This document shows positions 16,303-24,397 of a stretch of 64,000 bases of DNA, piece after piece. Within the stretch, counting starts at the first letter, position 1; each line of letters begins with the position of its first letter. The notes beneath the pieces were generated by a model that was given only the letters and a program-made list of their open reading frames with translations, was not told the DNA's origin and ran no database searches. Position numbers and translations under genes: made by a program. The stretch lies in the NCBI GenBank assembly GCA_038207565.1, contig JBBQZQ010000019.1:11770-75769 (forward strand), in the 5' to 3' direction. Source of the DNA: JALZAI01 sp038207565. GTDB taxonomy: Bacteria > Actinomycetota > Actinomycetes > Mycobacteriales > Jatrophihabitantaceae.

Positions 16303-17724
16303 ATGAAGCGGCGCGGCTCGCTGTCGGGCCGAATCGCGCTGCTGTGCATAGCGATAGCCGTGGTCACCGGTGTGCTTGCCAGTGTCCTGGCGATCGGGTT
16401 GATCCGGTCCGCCGACGATCGGGCGGCGCGTCGGACGCTCGCCCGCCTGGCCGATGCCGCGCAGACGAGCGTCGACCGGACCGCCGCCGGGCAGTTGGCC
16501 CGGGCACGCACGAAACGCGTGCTCACCGTGCTAGGGGTGCGGTACGGCCTGATCCGACCCGTGGGCGGCGCCATCGGCTCGCCGCTGCCACGTCGCGCGG
16601 TCGTCAGCGGTTACCCGCTCACCCGCGCGGCCGTCACCGCCGCAGACGTCGCCCTGGTCCGCGCAGGTCACGACGTCTCGGCCAGCCGCACCGTCCGCGG
16701 CCGACGCGTCTACCTCGAGGCGCGCCCGACGTTGGGCGGCGGCGGCGGGATCGTGCTCGTTCAGGCCCGCTCGGACGCCACGGCGGGCGGTAGCACCGCG
16801 GCGCGCCGCGTCCTGCTCGCGACCCTAATCGGCGTGGGCATCGCGGCCGTGGCCGGTTTCCTGCTCGCCCGCAGGCTGGCCCGCCCGTTGCGGCGCACCG
16901 CCGCCGCCGCACACGCGCTTGCCGCAGGACGCCGCGACGTCACGGTGCCGATCGAAGGCCCGGCCGAGGTGGCCGACGTCGCCGGAGCGATCAACACACT
17001 CGCCGGCGCGCTGGCGCACTCCGAAACCCGCCAGCGTGAGTTTCTGATGTCGGTATCGCACGACCTGCGCACCCCGCTCACGTCCATCACCGGCTACGCG
17101 GAGTCGCTGGCCGACGGTGTCATACCGGCCGAGCGGACGGCCGAGATCGGTGGCGTCCTCGTCGGCGAGGCCAAGCGCCTGGAGCGGCTGGTCGGCGACC
17201 TCCTCGACCTCGCGCGACTGAACGCCGAGGACTTCCGTATCGAGCCGCGGCCGGTCGACCTGGTGGAGATGGCCCAGTCTGCAGCGACGGTCTGGGCGGC
17301 GCGGTGCAAGGCCGTCGGCGTCGAGTTCCGGCTCGAGGCCAGACCGGCCCGTGCGTTCACCGATGCCGCACGAGTGCGCCAGATCGCGGACGGTCTGCTG
17401 GAGAACGCGCTGCGCGTGACACCGGCAGGCGCGCCGATCGTGCTGTCAGTGGGCACCGATCTCGACGATCACGCTCGGGTCGAGGTCCGTGACGGCGGCC
17501 CCGGCCTGTCCGAGGACGACCTCGCGGTGGCATTTCGGCGCGGGGAATTGTTCCGGCGTTACCGCGGCATCCGGCAGGTGGGGACGGGTCTGGGCCTGGC
17601 GATCGTGCAAGGTCTGGTGGACCGGCTCGGCGCGACGATCCAGGCCGGACGTGCGACGGAGGGAGGCGCCCGGTTCACGGTGCGCCTGCCTCCGGAGCGC
17701 GTTACTTCCGCACGCCGTCGATAA
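16303..17724 (+). CDS. membrane sensor histidine kinase
   Basis: About 473 residues. First transmembrane helix near residues 9-31, an extracytoplasmic sensor of about 120 residues, second helix near 160-182 (LLATLIGVGIAAVAGFLLA), HAMP, dimerisation box SVSHDLRTPLTSITGYAESLADG with the phosphorylated His, and a HATPase domain with ENALRVTPAG (N box), DGGPGLS (G1) and GTGLGLAIVQGL (G2). GTG at 16297, overlapping the regulator's stop, is an equally good start. Its 3' end overlaps the convergent gene by 23 nt. Confidence 0.93.
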   Translation: MKRRGSLSGRIALLCIAIAVVTGVLASVLAIGLIRSADDRAARRTLARLADAAQTSVDRTAAGQLARARTKRVLTVLGVRYGLIRPVGGAIGSPLPRRAVVSGYPLTRAAVTAADVALVRAGHDVSASRTVRGRRVYLEARPTLGGGGGIVLVQARSDATAGGSTAARRVLLATLIGVGIAAVAGFLLARRLARPLRRTAAAAHALAAGRRDVTVPIEGPAEVADVAGAINTLAGALAHSETRQREFLMSVSHDLRTPLTSITGYAESLADGVIPAERTAEIGGVLVGEAKRLERLVGDLLDLARLNAEDFRIEPRPVDLVEMAQSAATVWAARCKAVGVEFRLEARPARAFTDAARVRQIADGLLENALRVTPAGAPIVLSVGTDLDDHARVEVRDGGPGLSEDDLAVAFRRGELFRRYRGIRQVGTGLGLAIVQGLVDRLGATIQAGRATEGGARFTVRLPPERVTSARRR

Positions 17725-18247
17725 TGACCGTCGCCGCCGGGTTCGCGCTCGAGGAAGCAGCGACCCGGCCCAGCACCGCGACCTCGTCACCGGTCTTGAC
17801 ATCGCCGATCTCGGCGGGCATGCCCTTGACCTTGCCACCCGAGTCGGAGCGCTTGCGCACCCGCGTCGTATCGCTGACAGAGAAGGTCGCGGGGTAACCG
17901 TCCGCCGCCCGCACGCTGATCGAAGTGGCCGACACCGACGTGACCTCGCCGCGAACCGCGTCGTGCTGCACGAAGCCGTCCGTGCCCCTCGTCACGAACT
18001 CGGCGTGCGCTACGCGCCGCAGAGCCGCCCGCAACGCGGCTCGCCTGTTCTTGCCCCCGTGCCTGCCGCTCTGCGCGGCGCTCTGCGTACTGCCCGACCT
18101 GCTGTTCGAGGTGCTCTGGCCGCTCGGGGTGCTCTGGGTAGCGGTGCCGGCGATCGTCTGTGGCGCGCCGGAGACGGCGAGCGCCGTCGTCCCGGCACCC
18201 ACGATGACCGCGGCGGCCGCACCTGCTGTAATTATCCTGCGAAACAT
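17702..18247 (-). CDS. secreted DUF5666-like protein
   Basis: 181 residues. A signal peptide covers residues 1-26 (FRRIITAGAAAAVIVGAGTTALA). A Ser/Thr/Gln/Gly-rich linker spans 30-70, a basic stretch follows, and a beta-rich C-terminal domain (GEVTSVSATSISVRAADG...KTGDEVAVLGRV) looks like DUF5666, an OB-like domain found on exported actinobacterial proteins. ATG at 18247 is placed by the signal peptide; GAGGAG lies 11 nt upstream. It converges on the histidine kinase gene. Confidence 0.75.
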   Translation of the reverse strand: MFRRIITAGAAAAVIVGAGTTALAVSGAPQTIAGTATQSTPSGQSTSNSRSGSTQSAAQSGRHGGKNRRAALRAALRRVAHAEFVTRGTDGFVQHDAVRGEVTSVSATSISVRAADGYPATFSVSDTTRVRKRSDSGGKVKGMPAEIGDVKTGDEVAVLGRVAASSSANPAATVIIDGVRK

Positions 18248-18411
18248 TGACCTGACCACTCCTCTGGCGACGTCTGCGCGTGGGTCGCTACCCACCGGAG
18301 CTTTCGACAATGCCGGTCGCATGTACACACCACGCCACGGAATTGTCAGGATCGCGTACGGGCCTGGCACGGCATACTGAGCCGCCGGACCGTGGGGGTG
18401 GCGCGCAGCGC

Positions 18412-19884
18412 ATGAACGACCTGGCTGAGAAGGCTCTGCACGGTCTTGACGTGGGCCGGCGCCGGATCGCGGCGCGACCGGTCGTGCCGCTGACTGTCGG
18501 TGGTTTCCTCGCAGCCGCGCTCGTCGTCGTCCCGGGTGGCCGGATCGGCGCAGCCCCCGGGGCGCAGCCGCTCAACACCTGGCTGGGGCTGCTGCCACGA
18601 CCCGCCTACCAGGTCACCGATCTCGTCCCGGGTCTGGTCATGCTGGCCGGGATCGGGCTGCTCGCCGGGCTCTGGCTGATCGCGGTGACCGCCGCGCGCG
18701 GGCGGCGCGTTGACCAGCGCGGGGTATGGACGATCGCCGTCGGCTGGGCCGCGCCGTTCGTCGTCGGGCCCCCGCTGCTGAGCACGGACGTCTTTCGCTA
18801 TGTCGCCGACGGCCTGCTCGCCCGCGCCGAACTCAACCCCTATTACCACGGACCGTCCGCGCTGGGTGACACCGCGCTGGTCAGCGCGATCGACCCGACC
18901 TGGCGCGGCGTGCCGAGCACCCAGGGACCGCTGAGTACCGCACTCGAGCACGTGTTCGTGATCGCCGGTGCCGACAACCCGCTGGCGACCGTCGTACTTC
19001 TGCGAGCGCTGGCCGTGGCGGCCGTCGTCGCCATCGGTCGGCTCGCGGCGGACCTGGCCGGACGCCGTGGCGCATCGGCAGTGGCGCTGACGGTGCTCAA
19101 TCCCGCGACGCTGCTCTTTCTCGTCTCCGCTGCGCATCTCGACGCGGTGTTCGTCGCACTCATCCTGGCGGCCCTGCTCGCAGCGTCGCAGGGACGCTGG
19201 ACGCGGGCGGTACTGCTGTGTTGCTTGGCCACGGGCGTCAAGCCGGTCGGGGTGATCGCGGTCCTGGCGGTGGTGGCCGCCGACGCGGGCAGGCGGCGCA
19301 ACCGCTCGGTCTGGCGGATCGCCGGGCGCGACGTGTCTCTCGTGCTCGCCGTGCTTGCAGCCTGCACGCTGAGCGTCCCCTACGGCCTGGGCTGGGTGGG
19401 CAACATCGCCGCGCTCACCCGAGAGCACACGCCTTTCGCACCGGCCAGCCTGGTCAGCGACCTCATCTCGCTGATCATCCCGTCCGCGTCGTTCGACGAC
19501 CTGGCCATCGGCGGGCGCCTCTCGCTCGCCCTGGCGGGCGCCACCGCGATCGGCTACCTTCTCGTGACCGTCCGCAGTCGAGCCCTGGAACGCACCATCG
19601 GCTACGGGCTGCTCGCCGCGGCGCTGTGCGGGCCGGTGCTCTACCCGTGGCACCTCATCTGGGGCCCGCTCGTCCTCGCGCCGTCAGCGCTGGGCATGCG
19701 GCGCAGCTGGGTCCTCGCCCTCAGCGTCGCGGCGTGCGTCCTCGCCCCCGCGGGCTTCGCGCCGCGAACCGACGAGGTCGTGGCGGGATCCGCCCTCGTC
19801 GTCGTCACCGCTGTCACCTGGCCGCGGTTGCTCGCGCGTTACCGCCGCACCGTGCGCGCGCAGCAGCGAGTCGACGCGGGCTGA
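18412..19884 (+). CDS. MptB-like polyprenol-phosphomannose-dependent mannosyltransferase
   Basis: 490 residues with about 12 hydrophobic helices. GT-C glycosyltransferase features: an acidic first-loop motif (LLSTDVFRYVADGLLARAELNPY), the PTWRGVPSTQGPLS loop, and GVKPVG. In relatives this family extends mannan chains of lipomannan with alpha-1,6-mannose outside the membrane. The product glycan in this organism cannot be told. ATG at 18412 matches the start of homology. It converges with the DUF2516 gene, 10 bp away. Confidence 0.8.
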   Translation: MNDLAEKALHGLDVGRRRIAARPVVPLTVGGFLAAALVVVPGGRIGAAPGAQPLNTWLGLLPRPAYQVTDLVPGLVMLAGIGLLAGLWLIAVTAARGRRVDQRGVWTIAVGWAAPFVVGPPLLSTDVFRYVADGLLARAELNPYYHGPSALGDTALVSAIDPTWRGVPSTQGPLSTALEHVFVIAGADNPLATVVLLRALAVAAVVAIGRLAADLAGRRGASAVALTVLNPATLLFLVSAAHLDAVFVALILAALLAASQGRWTRAVLLCCLATGVKPVGVIAVLAVVAADAGRRRNRSVWRIAGRDVSLVLAVLAACTLSVPYGLGWVGNIAALTREHTPFAPASLVSDLISLIIPSASFDDLAIGGRLSLALAGATAIGYLLVTVRSRALERTIGYGLLAAALCGPVLYPWHLIWGPLVLAPSALGMRRSWVLALSVAACVLAPAGFAPRTDEVVAGSALVVVTAVTWPRLLARYRRTVRAQQRVDAG

Positions 19885-19894
19885 ATTCGGCTCG

Positions 19895-20194
19895 TCAACG
19901 CCCCGCTCCGCCGCTGACTTCACGGACGGCGGGGCGTACATCGGCCAGGTAGACACAAGCGATCACAGCCGAGATCAGCGAGATCGGACCGGTTGGCGCC
20001 GGGGAGATGAGGGTTCCGAACAGCCCGCCCAGCAGCAGCATGGCGATCCAGGCCGGCTTCGTCAGCTTCTCCACCGCGGGGAAAGCGGACACCTTGCGGA
20101 TGAGGCAGTCGACCAACGCCCAGACCCGCAGCGCGACCAAACCCCAGAAGAGGATCCGATCGGTCCACAGGTAGAGCTGGTCCACGATGTCCAC
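19895..20194 (-). CDS. DUF2516 family membrane protein
   Basis: 99 residues with two to three hydrophobic helices (ILFWGLVALRVWALVDCLIR, then PAWIAMLLLGGLFGTLI, then ISLISAVIACVYLADVRPAV). The motif WALVDCLIRK is typical of DUF2516. Function unknown. In mycobacteria its homologue follows hbhA and a regulator like the one at 20460, which is the same neighbourhood as here. Confidence 0.85.
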   Translation of the reverse strand: MDIVDQLYLWTDRILFWGLVALRVWALVDCLIRKVSAFPAVEKLTKPAWIAMLLLGGLFGTLISPAPTGPISLISAVIACVYLADVRPAVREVSGGAGR

Positions 20195-20409
20195 GTAACC
20201 AGGGTAGGCGACGCGGGCAAGGCCGCGGTCGCTCCGACGACACGACCCGTCAGGTGAACGTCCCGGCCCACTTCGCGTGGCTCTTGCGCGGTCGACTTCA
20301 CCGGGGCCTTCTTGTCGGCCGGGCGCGTGGTTGCCGGCTCGGGTCGCGGAGCCGTTATTCGCGCGGTCGCGTAGCTGCGGATGTCCTTGGTGATCGACAC
20401 AATGATCAT
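20195..20409 (-). pseudogene. possible hbhA (heparin-binding haemagglutinin) remnant
   Basis: From an ATG at 20409 the minus strand reads SITKDIRSYA, like the start of actinobacterial HbhA relatives, then within 25 residues a Lys/Pro/Ala stretch (PADKKAPVKSTAQ) like the HbhA tail, then runs without a stop into the DUF2516 gene in another frame. HbhA is about 200 residues, so nearly all the coiled coil would be lost. The identification rests on position between regulator and DUF2516 and on these two short matches only. Confidence 0.35.
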
Positions 20410-20459
20410 TCCACTTGCGGGTGAGTGCCGAGGGGAAAAGGGGCTAGCTGGGACGGCGG

Positions 20460-20990
20460 CTATTCGCCGACCGCCGGGGCCGGTGGCGCGGGGACGAGTG
20501 GCGCCGGGGCCGGTGGCGCGGGGACGAGTGGCGCGGGGGCCGGTGGCGCGGGGACGAGTGGCGCGGGGACCGATGGTGCCGGGATCACGGATGGCTCGGC
20601 GGCCGCGTCGCGCTGTGCGTTCTCGCGGCGGAACGACTGGAAGATGTCGACGAGGACCTGCTTCTGCCGCTCGCCGAGGACGGGATCGGCGAGGATCGCC
20701 GCGACGACCTCCGGGTCGCCTTCGCGGGACTCGAGCATGCCGGCCCGGACGTAGAGCTGCTCGGCGGAAATCCGCAGTCCTTTGGCGATCTGCTGCAGGA
20801 TGTCGGCGCTCGGTTTGCGCAGGCCCCGCTCGATCTGCGAGAGGTACGGATTGGAGACCCCAGCCAGCCGGGCGAGCTGGCGGAGCGACACCTGAGCCTG
20901 TTCGCGCTGCTCGCGGATGAAGTCCCCGATGGCAGCGCTGGAACGTTTGGCCTGCTCGATAGCGTGCTCCTTGGAGCCCTCGACGATCAC
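20460..20990 (-). CDS. XRE-family transcriptional regulator with Pro/Ala repeat tail
   Basis: 176 residues. Helix-turn-helix at about residues 25-75 (VSLRQLARLAGVSNPYLSQIERGLRKPSADILQQIAKGL), a helical segment with AEQLYVRAGMLE and LADPVLGERQKQVLVDIFQSFRRE, then a 45-residue low-complexity tail built from VPAPLVPAPPAPA repeats. The GTG at 20990 gives the usual N-terminus. The first 130 residues match the actinobacterial regulator found beside hbhA. The tail is unusual and is encoded by a DNA tandem repeat. An inverted repeat 22 nt upstream may be its own operator. Confidence 0.88.
   Translation of the reverse strand: MIVEGSKEHAIEQAKRSSAAIGDFIREQREQAQVSLRQLARLAGVSNPYLSQIERGLRKPSADILQQIAKGLRISAEQLYVRAGMLESREGDPEVVAAILADPVLGERQKQVLVDIFQSFRRENAQRDAAAEPSVIPAPSVPAPLVPAPPAPAPLVPAPPAPAPLVPAPPAPAVGE
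20481..20570. repeat. 30-bp tandem repeat (3 copies) in the regulator's 3' end
   Basis: Copies at 20481-20510, 20511-20540 and 20541-20570 differ at one or two positions; partial copies flank them. Thirty bases keep the frame and encode ten residues each (variants of VPAPPAPAPL). Confidence 0.9.
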
Positions 20991-21011
20991 GAGCCCAGTC
21001 TCGCAACCTGC

Positions 21012-21027
21012 GCTTGCTATTGCAAGC
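21012..21027. promoter_or_regulatory. inverted repeat upstream of the XRE regulator
   Basis: GCTTGC-TATT-GCAAGC, 6-bp perfect arms with a 4-nt centre, 22 nt before the regulator's GTG; a third GCAAGC-like half (GCAAGCGA) follows at 21032. A plausible autoregulatory site. No binding data. Confidence 0.4.
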
Positions 21028-21101
21028 ACACAGCAAGCGACCCCCGCCTCCGTGCCGGTGACCAGGTCGCAGGCGTCTCCGCCCGGACTCCCGCGCACAT
21101 C

Positions 21102-21138
21102 CGGGTGGCCCCGTTCCGAAAGGAAACGGGGCCACCCG
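21102..21138. terminator. long GAAA-capped hairpin in a divergent intergenic region
   Basis: CGGGTGGCCCCGTTCC, GAAA loop, GGAA-A-CGGGGCCACCCG: 16 base pairs with one bulged A. It looks like a terminator stem, yet both flanking genes read away from it and no T-run follows. Of the 461 bp between the regulator and the permease (20991-21451), the part 21139-21400 holds no gene I can support. Confidence 0.5.
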
Positions 21139-21405
21139 TCAGGTCGTACCGGCCTGTCAGCCGCCTCTCGGCGAGTGGCCGCTCGTGGCGGCAAATAGTG
21201 AGGCCCGGGGGATGAAGCAGACCGGCACGCTCGATCCAACGAGGCACGGTTGCCGATCATTCCCGCACATCCCGCGCGGTGTTCCGTCAGCCGGCGTCCG
21301 TCGCAAGCGATCGAACCGGGTACTCGTCGACGGTGACGCGACCGGACCATGGCGTCCCACACCCGGCGAGCCGGGCCAGCCCGAGGATTAACCCTTCAGC
21401 CCGGC

Positions 21406-21425
21406 ATACCCCATAGGGGTATACT
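21406..21425 (+). promoter_or_regulatory. CsoR/CstR-type operator overlapping the permease promoter
   Basis: ATACCCCATAGGGGTAT (21406-21422) has perfect 7-bp arms around ATA. G/C-runs flanked by AT in this form are the operators of the CsoR/RcnR/CstR family of Cu(I), Ni/Co or persulfide sensors. The right arm overlaps the -10-like TATACT (21420-21425). GAGGAGG follows at 21440 and the permease ATG at 21452. No csoR-like gene is in the window. Confidence 0.7.
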
Positions 21426-21451
21426 CACCTCACTTCCCGAGGAGGTCAAAA

Positions 21452-22618
21452 ATGGACGCCGCATGGCAGGCACTGACGCACGCACTCGCAATCGCCGGAT
21501 CGATGACCTGGCAGGTCACCTGGTCGCTGATCCTCGGCTTCACCCTGTCGGCGATCATCGAAGCGCTCGTCAAGAAGTCGACGATTGCTCGACTGCTCCC
21601 CGACAACGGGCCGCGCAGCCTGGCGACCGCCACCGGTCTGGGTGCTGCATCGTCATCGTGTTCCTACGCCGCAGTTGCGCTCGCCCGGTCGCTGTTTCGC
21701 AAGGGCGCAGATTTCACCGCGGCGATGGCGTTCCAGTTTGCTTCGACCAACCTGGTCATCGAGCTAGGCCTGATCCTGGGGTTGTTGCTGGGCTGGCAGT
21801 TCACCGCGGCCGAATTCGTCGGCGGACCCGTCATGATCGTCCTGCTCGCCGTGATCTTCAGGCGGTTCCTGTCCCGCAGGCTGCTCGACTCCGCCGGCGA
21901 ACAGGCCGACAAGGGGGTCGCCGGGTCCATGGAGGGGCACGCTGCGATGGACATGTCGGTCCAGGCCGGCGGGACATTCTGGCGGCGCCTCGCGAGCCCC
22001 GCCGGCTTCACCTCGGTGGCCCACAACTTCGTCATGGAATGGGCTGCGGTGCTGCGTGACATCGTGATCGGCCTGCTCATCGCCGGCGCCGCCGCCGCGT
22101 GGATTCCGGAGTCGTTCTGGCAGCACCTGTTCTTCACCGACCAGCCCGCCGTCGCCAAGATCTGGGGGCCGATCATCGGGCCACTCGTCGCCGTCCTCGC
22201 ATTCGTCTGCTCCATCGGCAACGTGCCGCTGGCGGCCGTCCTCTGGAACGGCGGCATCAGCTTCGGCGGGGTCGTCTCGTTCATCTTCGCCGACCTGATC
22301 ATCATCCCGATCATCGTCATCTACGCGAAGTACTACGGCCGCAAGATGGCGCTCTTCCTGACCGGCACCTTCTACCTGACCATGGTCGCGGCGGGCTACG
22401 TCATCGAGCTGGTCTTCACGCCGCTGCACCTCCTACCCACCGGCGCGCGTCACGCGTCGGTGGGCGAGGACGGCATCTCGTGGAACTACACGAGCGTGCT
22501 GAACATCATGTTCCTCGCGCTGGCCGCCGCGCTGGTCTGGCGATTCGCGCGGACCGGAGGTCGCGAGATGCTGGCCATGATGGGCGGGAGCCCGGACGCC
22601 CACGCGAACCACGGGTGA
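21452..22618 (+). CDS. COG0701 (UPF0718) permease
   Basis: 388 residues with about ten membrane helices arranged in two halves. Conserved blocks ATGLGAASSSCSYAAVALARSLFRKGADFTAAMAFQFASTNLVIELG and the related CSIGNVPLAAVLWNGGISFGGVVSFIFADLIIIPI are the signature of the SO_0444/ArsP-like permease family. The loop between the halves has GHAAMDM and the C-terminus has DAHANHG, weak metal-ligand clusters. Members are linked to metal or metalloid export, and the upstream CsoR-type operator suggests a thiophilic-metal or persulfide stress role. The substrate is an inference. Confidence 0.85.
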   Translation: MDAAWQALTHALAIAGSMTWQVTWSLILGFTLSAIIEALVKKSTIARLLPDNGPRSLATATGLGAASSSCSYAAVALARSLFRKGADFTAAMAFQFASTNLVIELGLILGLLLGWQFTAAEFVGGPVMIVLLAVIFRRFLSRRLLDSAGEQADKGVAGSMEGHAAMDMSVQAGGTFWRRLASPAGFTSVAHNFVMEWAAVLRDIVIGLLIAGAAAAWIPESFWQHLFFTDQPAVAKIWGPIIGPLVAVLAFVCSIGNVPLAAVLWNGGISFGGVVSFIFADLIIIPIIVIYAKYYGRKMALFLTGTFYLTMVAAGYVIELVFTPLHLLPTGARHASVGEDGISWNYTSVLNIMFLALAAALVWRFARTGGREMLAMMGGSPDAHANHG

Positions 22619-22627
22619 GCGCCCGAA

Positions 22628-23503
22628 TCACTTGCTCAGGCGGTCCAGCGCTTGCTGGGCCCTGTCGGCCGCGCGCCGGGCGGACTGGTGATCGCGCCGC
22701 GCCTCGTCGCGGCTCGTCTCCGCGCGGCGCCCATCGGAGTCGGCGGCGGACCGGTCGGCCTTCGCCTGCGCCAACGCCTCGGTGAGCTCGGCGATGCGCG
22801 TCTGCGCATCCTCGGCGGCATGTCCCGCCGACACCAACGATTCTTCTGCTGCTGCCAGCCGCTGCTCGGCCTGCTCAACAGCCGCGCGGGCGTCGCCAAC
22901 CTGTTTGCGGGCGTCGGCGAGGCGTGCGTTGCGGTCAGGGGACTTCGCCGGCGGCGCGTTCCTCGCGCGGGGCGCGAACCCCGGCAGGGCCTCGATGTCG
23001 TCCGGCGCCGCAACCGCTCCCACCAGATCGACCGGTTCGAGTCCCGTCGAGGTGAGCGGACGCATCAGACGCCCGGAGCGGATGGCCGCGGCCGCTGCTG
23101 GATCGGCGAGCCCGGCCTCCAATGTGGCGCCGACCTCCCGCGCTGCGGCATCGGCGAGCTGCTGCCCCGCCTCGTTGACCAGCGACCGCGCTTGGTCGGC
23201 GAGCGAGGCGATCACCCGGTGCCGTTGCCGAGACAGCGCACGCAGCTCGTCGCCGGCCAGCGCCGCCTGCGCCTCACGCAGCTCGGCACCCAGGGCCAGC
23301 AGGTCGTCCAGCGGCTCGCGACGCGCACGGGCGAGCAGGTTCACCGCCCACGCGCTGACGGACGGACGGCGCAGTTGTTTCACGTGCGCTGCCAGTTCGC
23401 GGGCGCCCGTCGAGCGAGCCTCGCGCGCGGCGGCGTCACGCGCTGCGGTGAAATCTTGCGGCAGGAGCCCGTAAAGCTGGTCGGCGATCTCGGCGAGCTG
23501 CAC
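22628..23503 (-). CDS. conserved actinobacterial coiled-coil protein of unknown function
   Basis: 291 residues, no signal peptide. Residues 1-120 are mostly helical with a conserved start (QLYGLLPQDFTAARDAAAREARS...RPSVSAWAVNLLAR). Residues 195-291 are a long Ala/Glu/Arg coiled coil without proline. I recognise this as a recurrent actinobacterial hypothetical but know no function. It follows the crcB pair by 64 bp on the same strand and may be the last gene of the fur-ygfZ-crcB run. Confidence 0.75.
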   Translation of the reverse strand: MQLAEIADQLYGLLPQDFTAARDAAAREARSTGARELAAHVKQLRRPSVSAWAVNLLARARREPLDDLLALGAELREAQAALAGDELRALSRQRHRVIASLADQARSLVNEAGQQLADAAAREVGATLEAGLADPAAAAAIRSGRLMRPLTSTGLEPVDLVGAVAAPDDIEALPGFAPRARNAPPAKSPDRNARLADARKQVGDARAAVEQAEQRLAAAEESLVSAGHAAEDAQTRIAELTEALAQAKADRSAADSDGRRAETSRDEARRDHQSARRAADRAQQALDRLSK

Positions 23504-23567
23504 GGGTCGATCCTGCCGTCTCGCCCGTCGCTAGACGAGCCCTGGCCGAGCCCTGGCCGGCCCTGGA

Positions 23568-23933
23568 CTAGACGAGCACCGACGCCGCCCACCAGCCCAG
23601 CGCACCAACCCCGATACCGGCGCCGAGCGACGCGCCGACATACGCCGCGACAACACGCTGCCGACCGGTCTGTGTCAGGCGCATGGTCTGGAAACCGAAG
23701 GCGGAGTAGGTCGACAGCGCACCACAGAACCCCGTTCCGATGACCGCCGCGGCGGCGGCCGGCAGATGGCCGGCCAGGCCCGCCACAGCGCCGAGGGCGA
23801 GGGAGGCGATGACGTTCGCGGTGAACGTGCCCCACGGGAACGCTGTCGCGAACCGGGCCGTGAGCGCGCGGTCGGTGAGGTGGCGGGCCGGCGCGCCTAA
23901 CGCGGCGCCCAGGGCCACCCAGAGCGCGATCAC
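23568..23933 (-). CDS. crcB: fluoride channel CrcB/FluC, second subunit
   Basis: 121 residues and four helices. FluC motifs: the N-terminal LGAPARHLTDR, the pore helix FPWGTFTANVIAS with the conserved Asn, and GTGFCGALSTYSAFGFQTM with the TxSxF phenylalanine-box segment. GTG at 23933 overlaps the first crcB stop as GTGA. Two adjacent crcB genes encode a heterodimeric dual-topology channel, so both are needed. It exports fluoride. Confidence 0.92.
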   Translation of the reverse strand: MIALWVALGAALGAPARHLTDRALTARFATAFPWGTFTANVIASLALGAVAGLAGHLPAAAAAVIGTGFCGALSTYSAFGFQTMRLTQTGRQRVVAAYVGASLGAGIGVGALGWWAASVLV

Positions 23934-24361
23934 CGCATCGCTCTCGCGGTGAGCGCCCAGCCGGCCGTGACGGCGAGCACGCACAGCACGGCGGTTGACA
24001 CGAGGTAGGCGAGTGCCGGCAGCACCCGTCCCGCCTGCAGCAACTGGTCCACGTCCACGACGAAGGTAGAGAAGGTCGTGTATCCGCCGAGGACTCCGAC
24101 GCCCAGGAAGGGGCGCAACAGCGGGTGCACGCGCACCGCCGCGACGACGGCCATCAGCACGCCGATCAGAAGGCACCCGGTCCCGTTGATCAGCAACGTC
24201 GCCCACGGGAACGCGGCCGGTCCATGCGGCAGCCAGACGCCGAGCCCGTACCGAGCCTCCGCGCCGATCACCCCACCGGCGGCGACGGCCACCAGCATCG
24301 GCCGGTCGCGGGGCTCGCTCGCCGCAACGTCCGGATCGATGGGTGCGGAAGCAGCGTTCAT
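23930..24361 (-). CDS. crcB: fluoride channel CrcB/FluC, first subunit
   Basis: 143 residues. A 20-residue soluble N-terminus, then four helices with GGVIGAEARYGLGVWLP, FPWATLLINGTGCLLIG and GVGVLGGYTTFSTFVVDV (Thr-Phe-Ser-Thr-Phe box). ATG at 24361 is preferred to TTG at 24364. It follows ygfZ by 36 bp. I looked for and did not see a fluoride riboswitch upstream. Confidence 0.92.
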   Translation of the reverse strand: MNAASAPIDPDVAASEPRDRPMLVAVAAGGVIGAEARYGLGVWLPHGPAAFPWATLLINGTGCLLIGVLMAVVAAVRVHPLLRPFLGVGVLGGYTTFSTFVVDVDQLLQAGRVLPALAYLVSTAVLCVLAVTAGWALTARAMR

Positions 24362-24397
24362 CAACTCACACGTTAGGCGACCCGATCAGGCGAGCCC

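Noticed and set aside
24362..24397. Possible fluoride riboswitch before the crcB pair
   Set aside because: Only 36 bp separate ygfZ and crcB, too short for the motif, and no conserved crcB-motif bases were seen.
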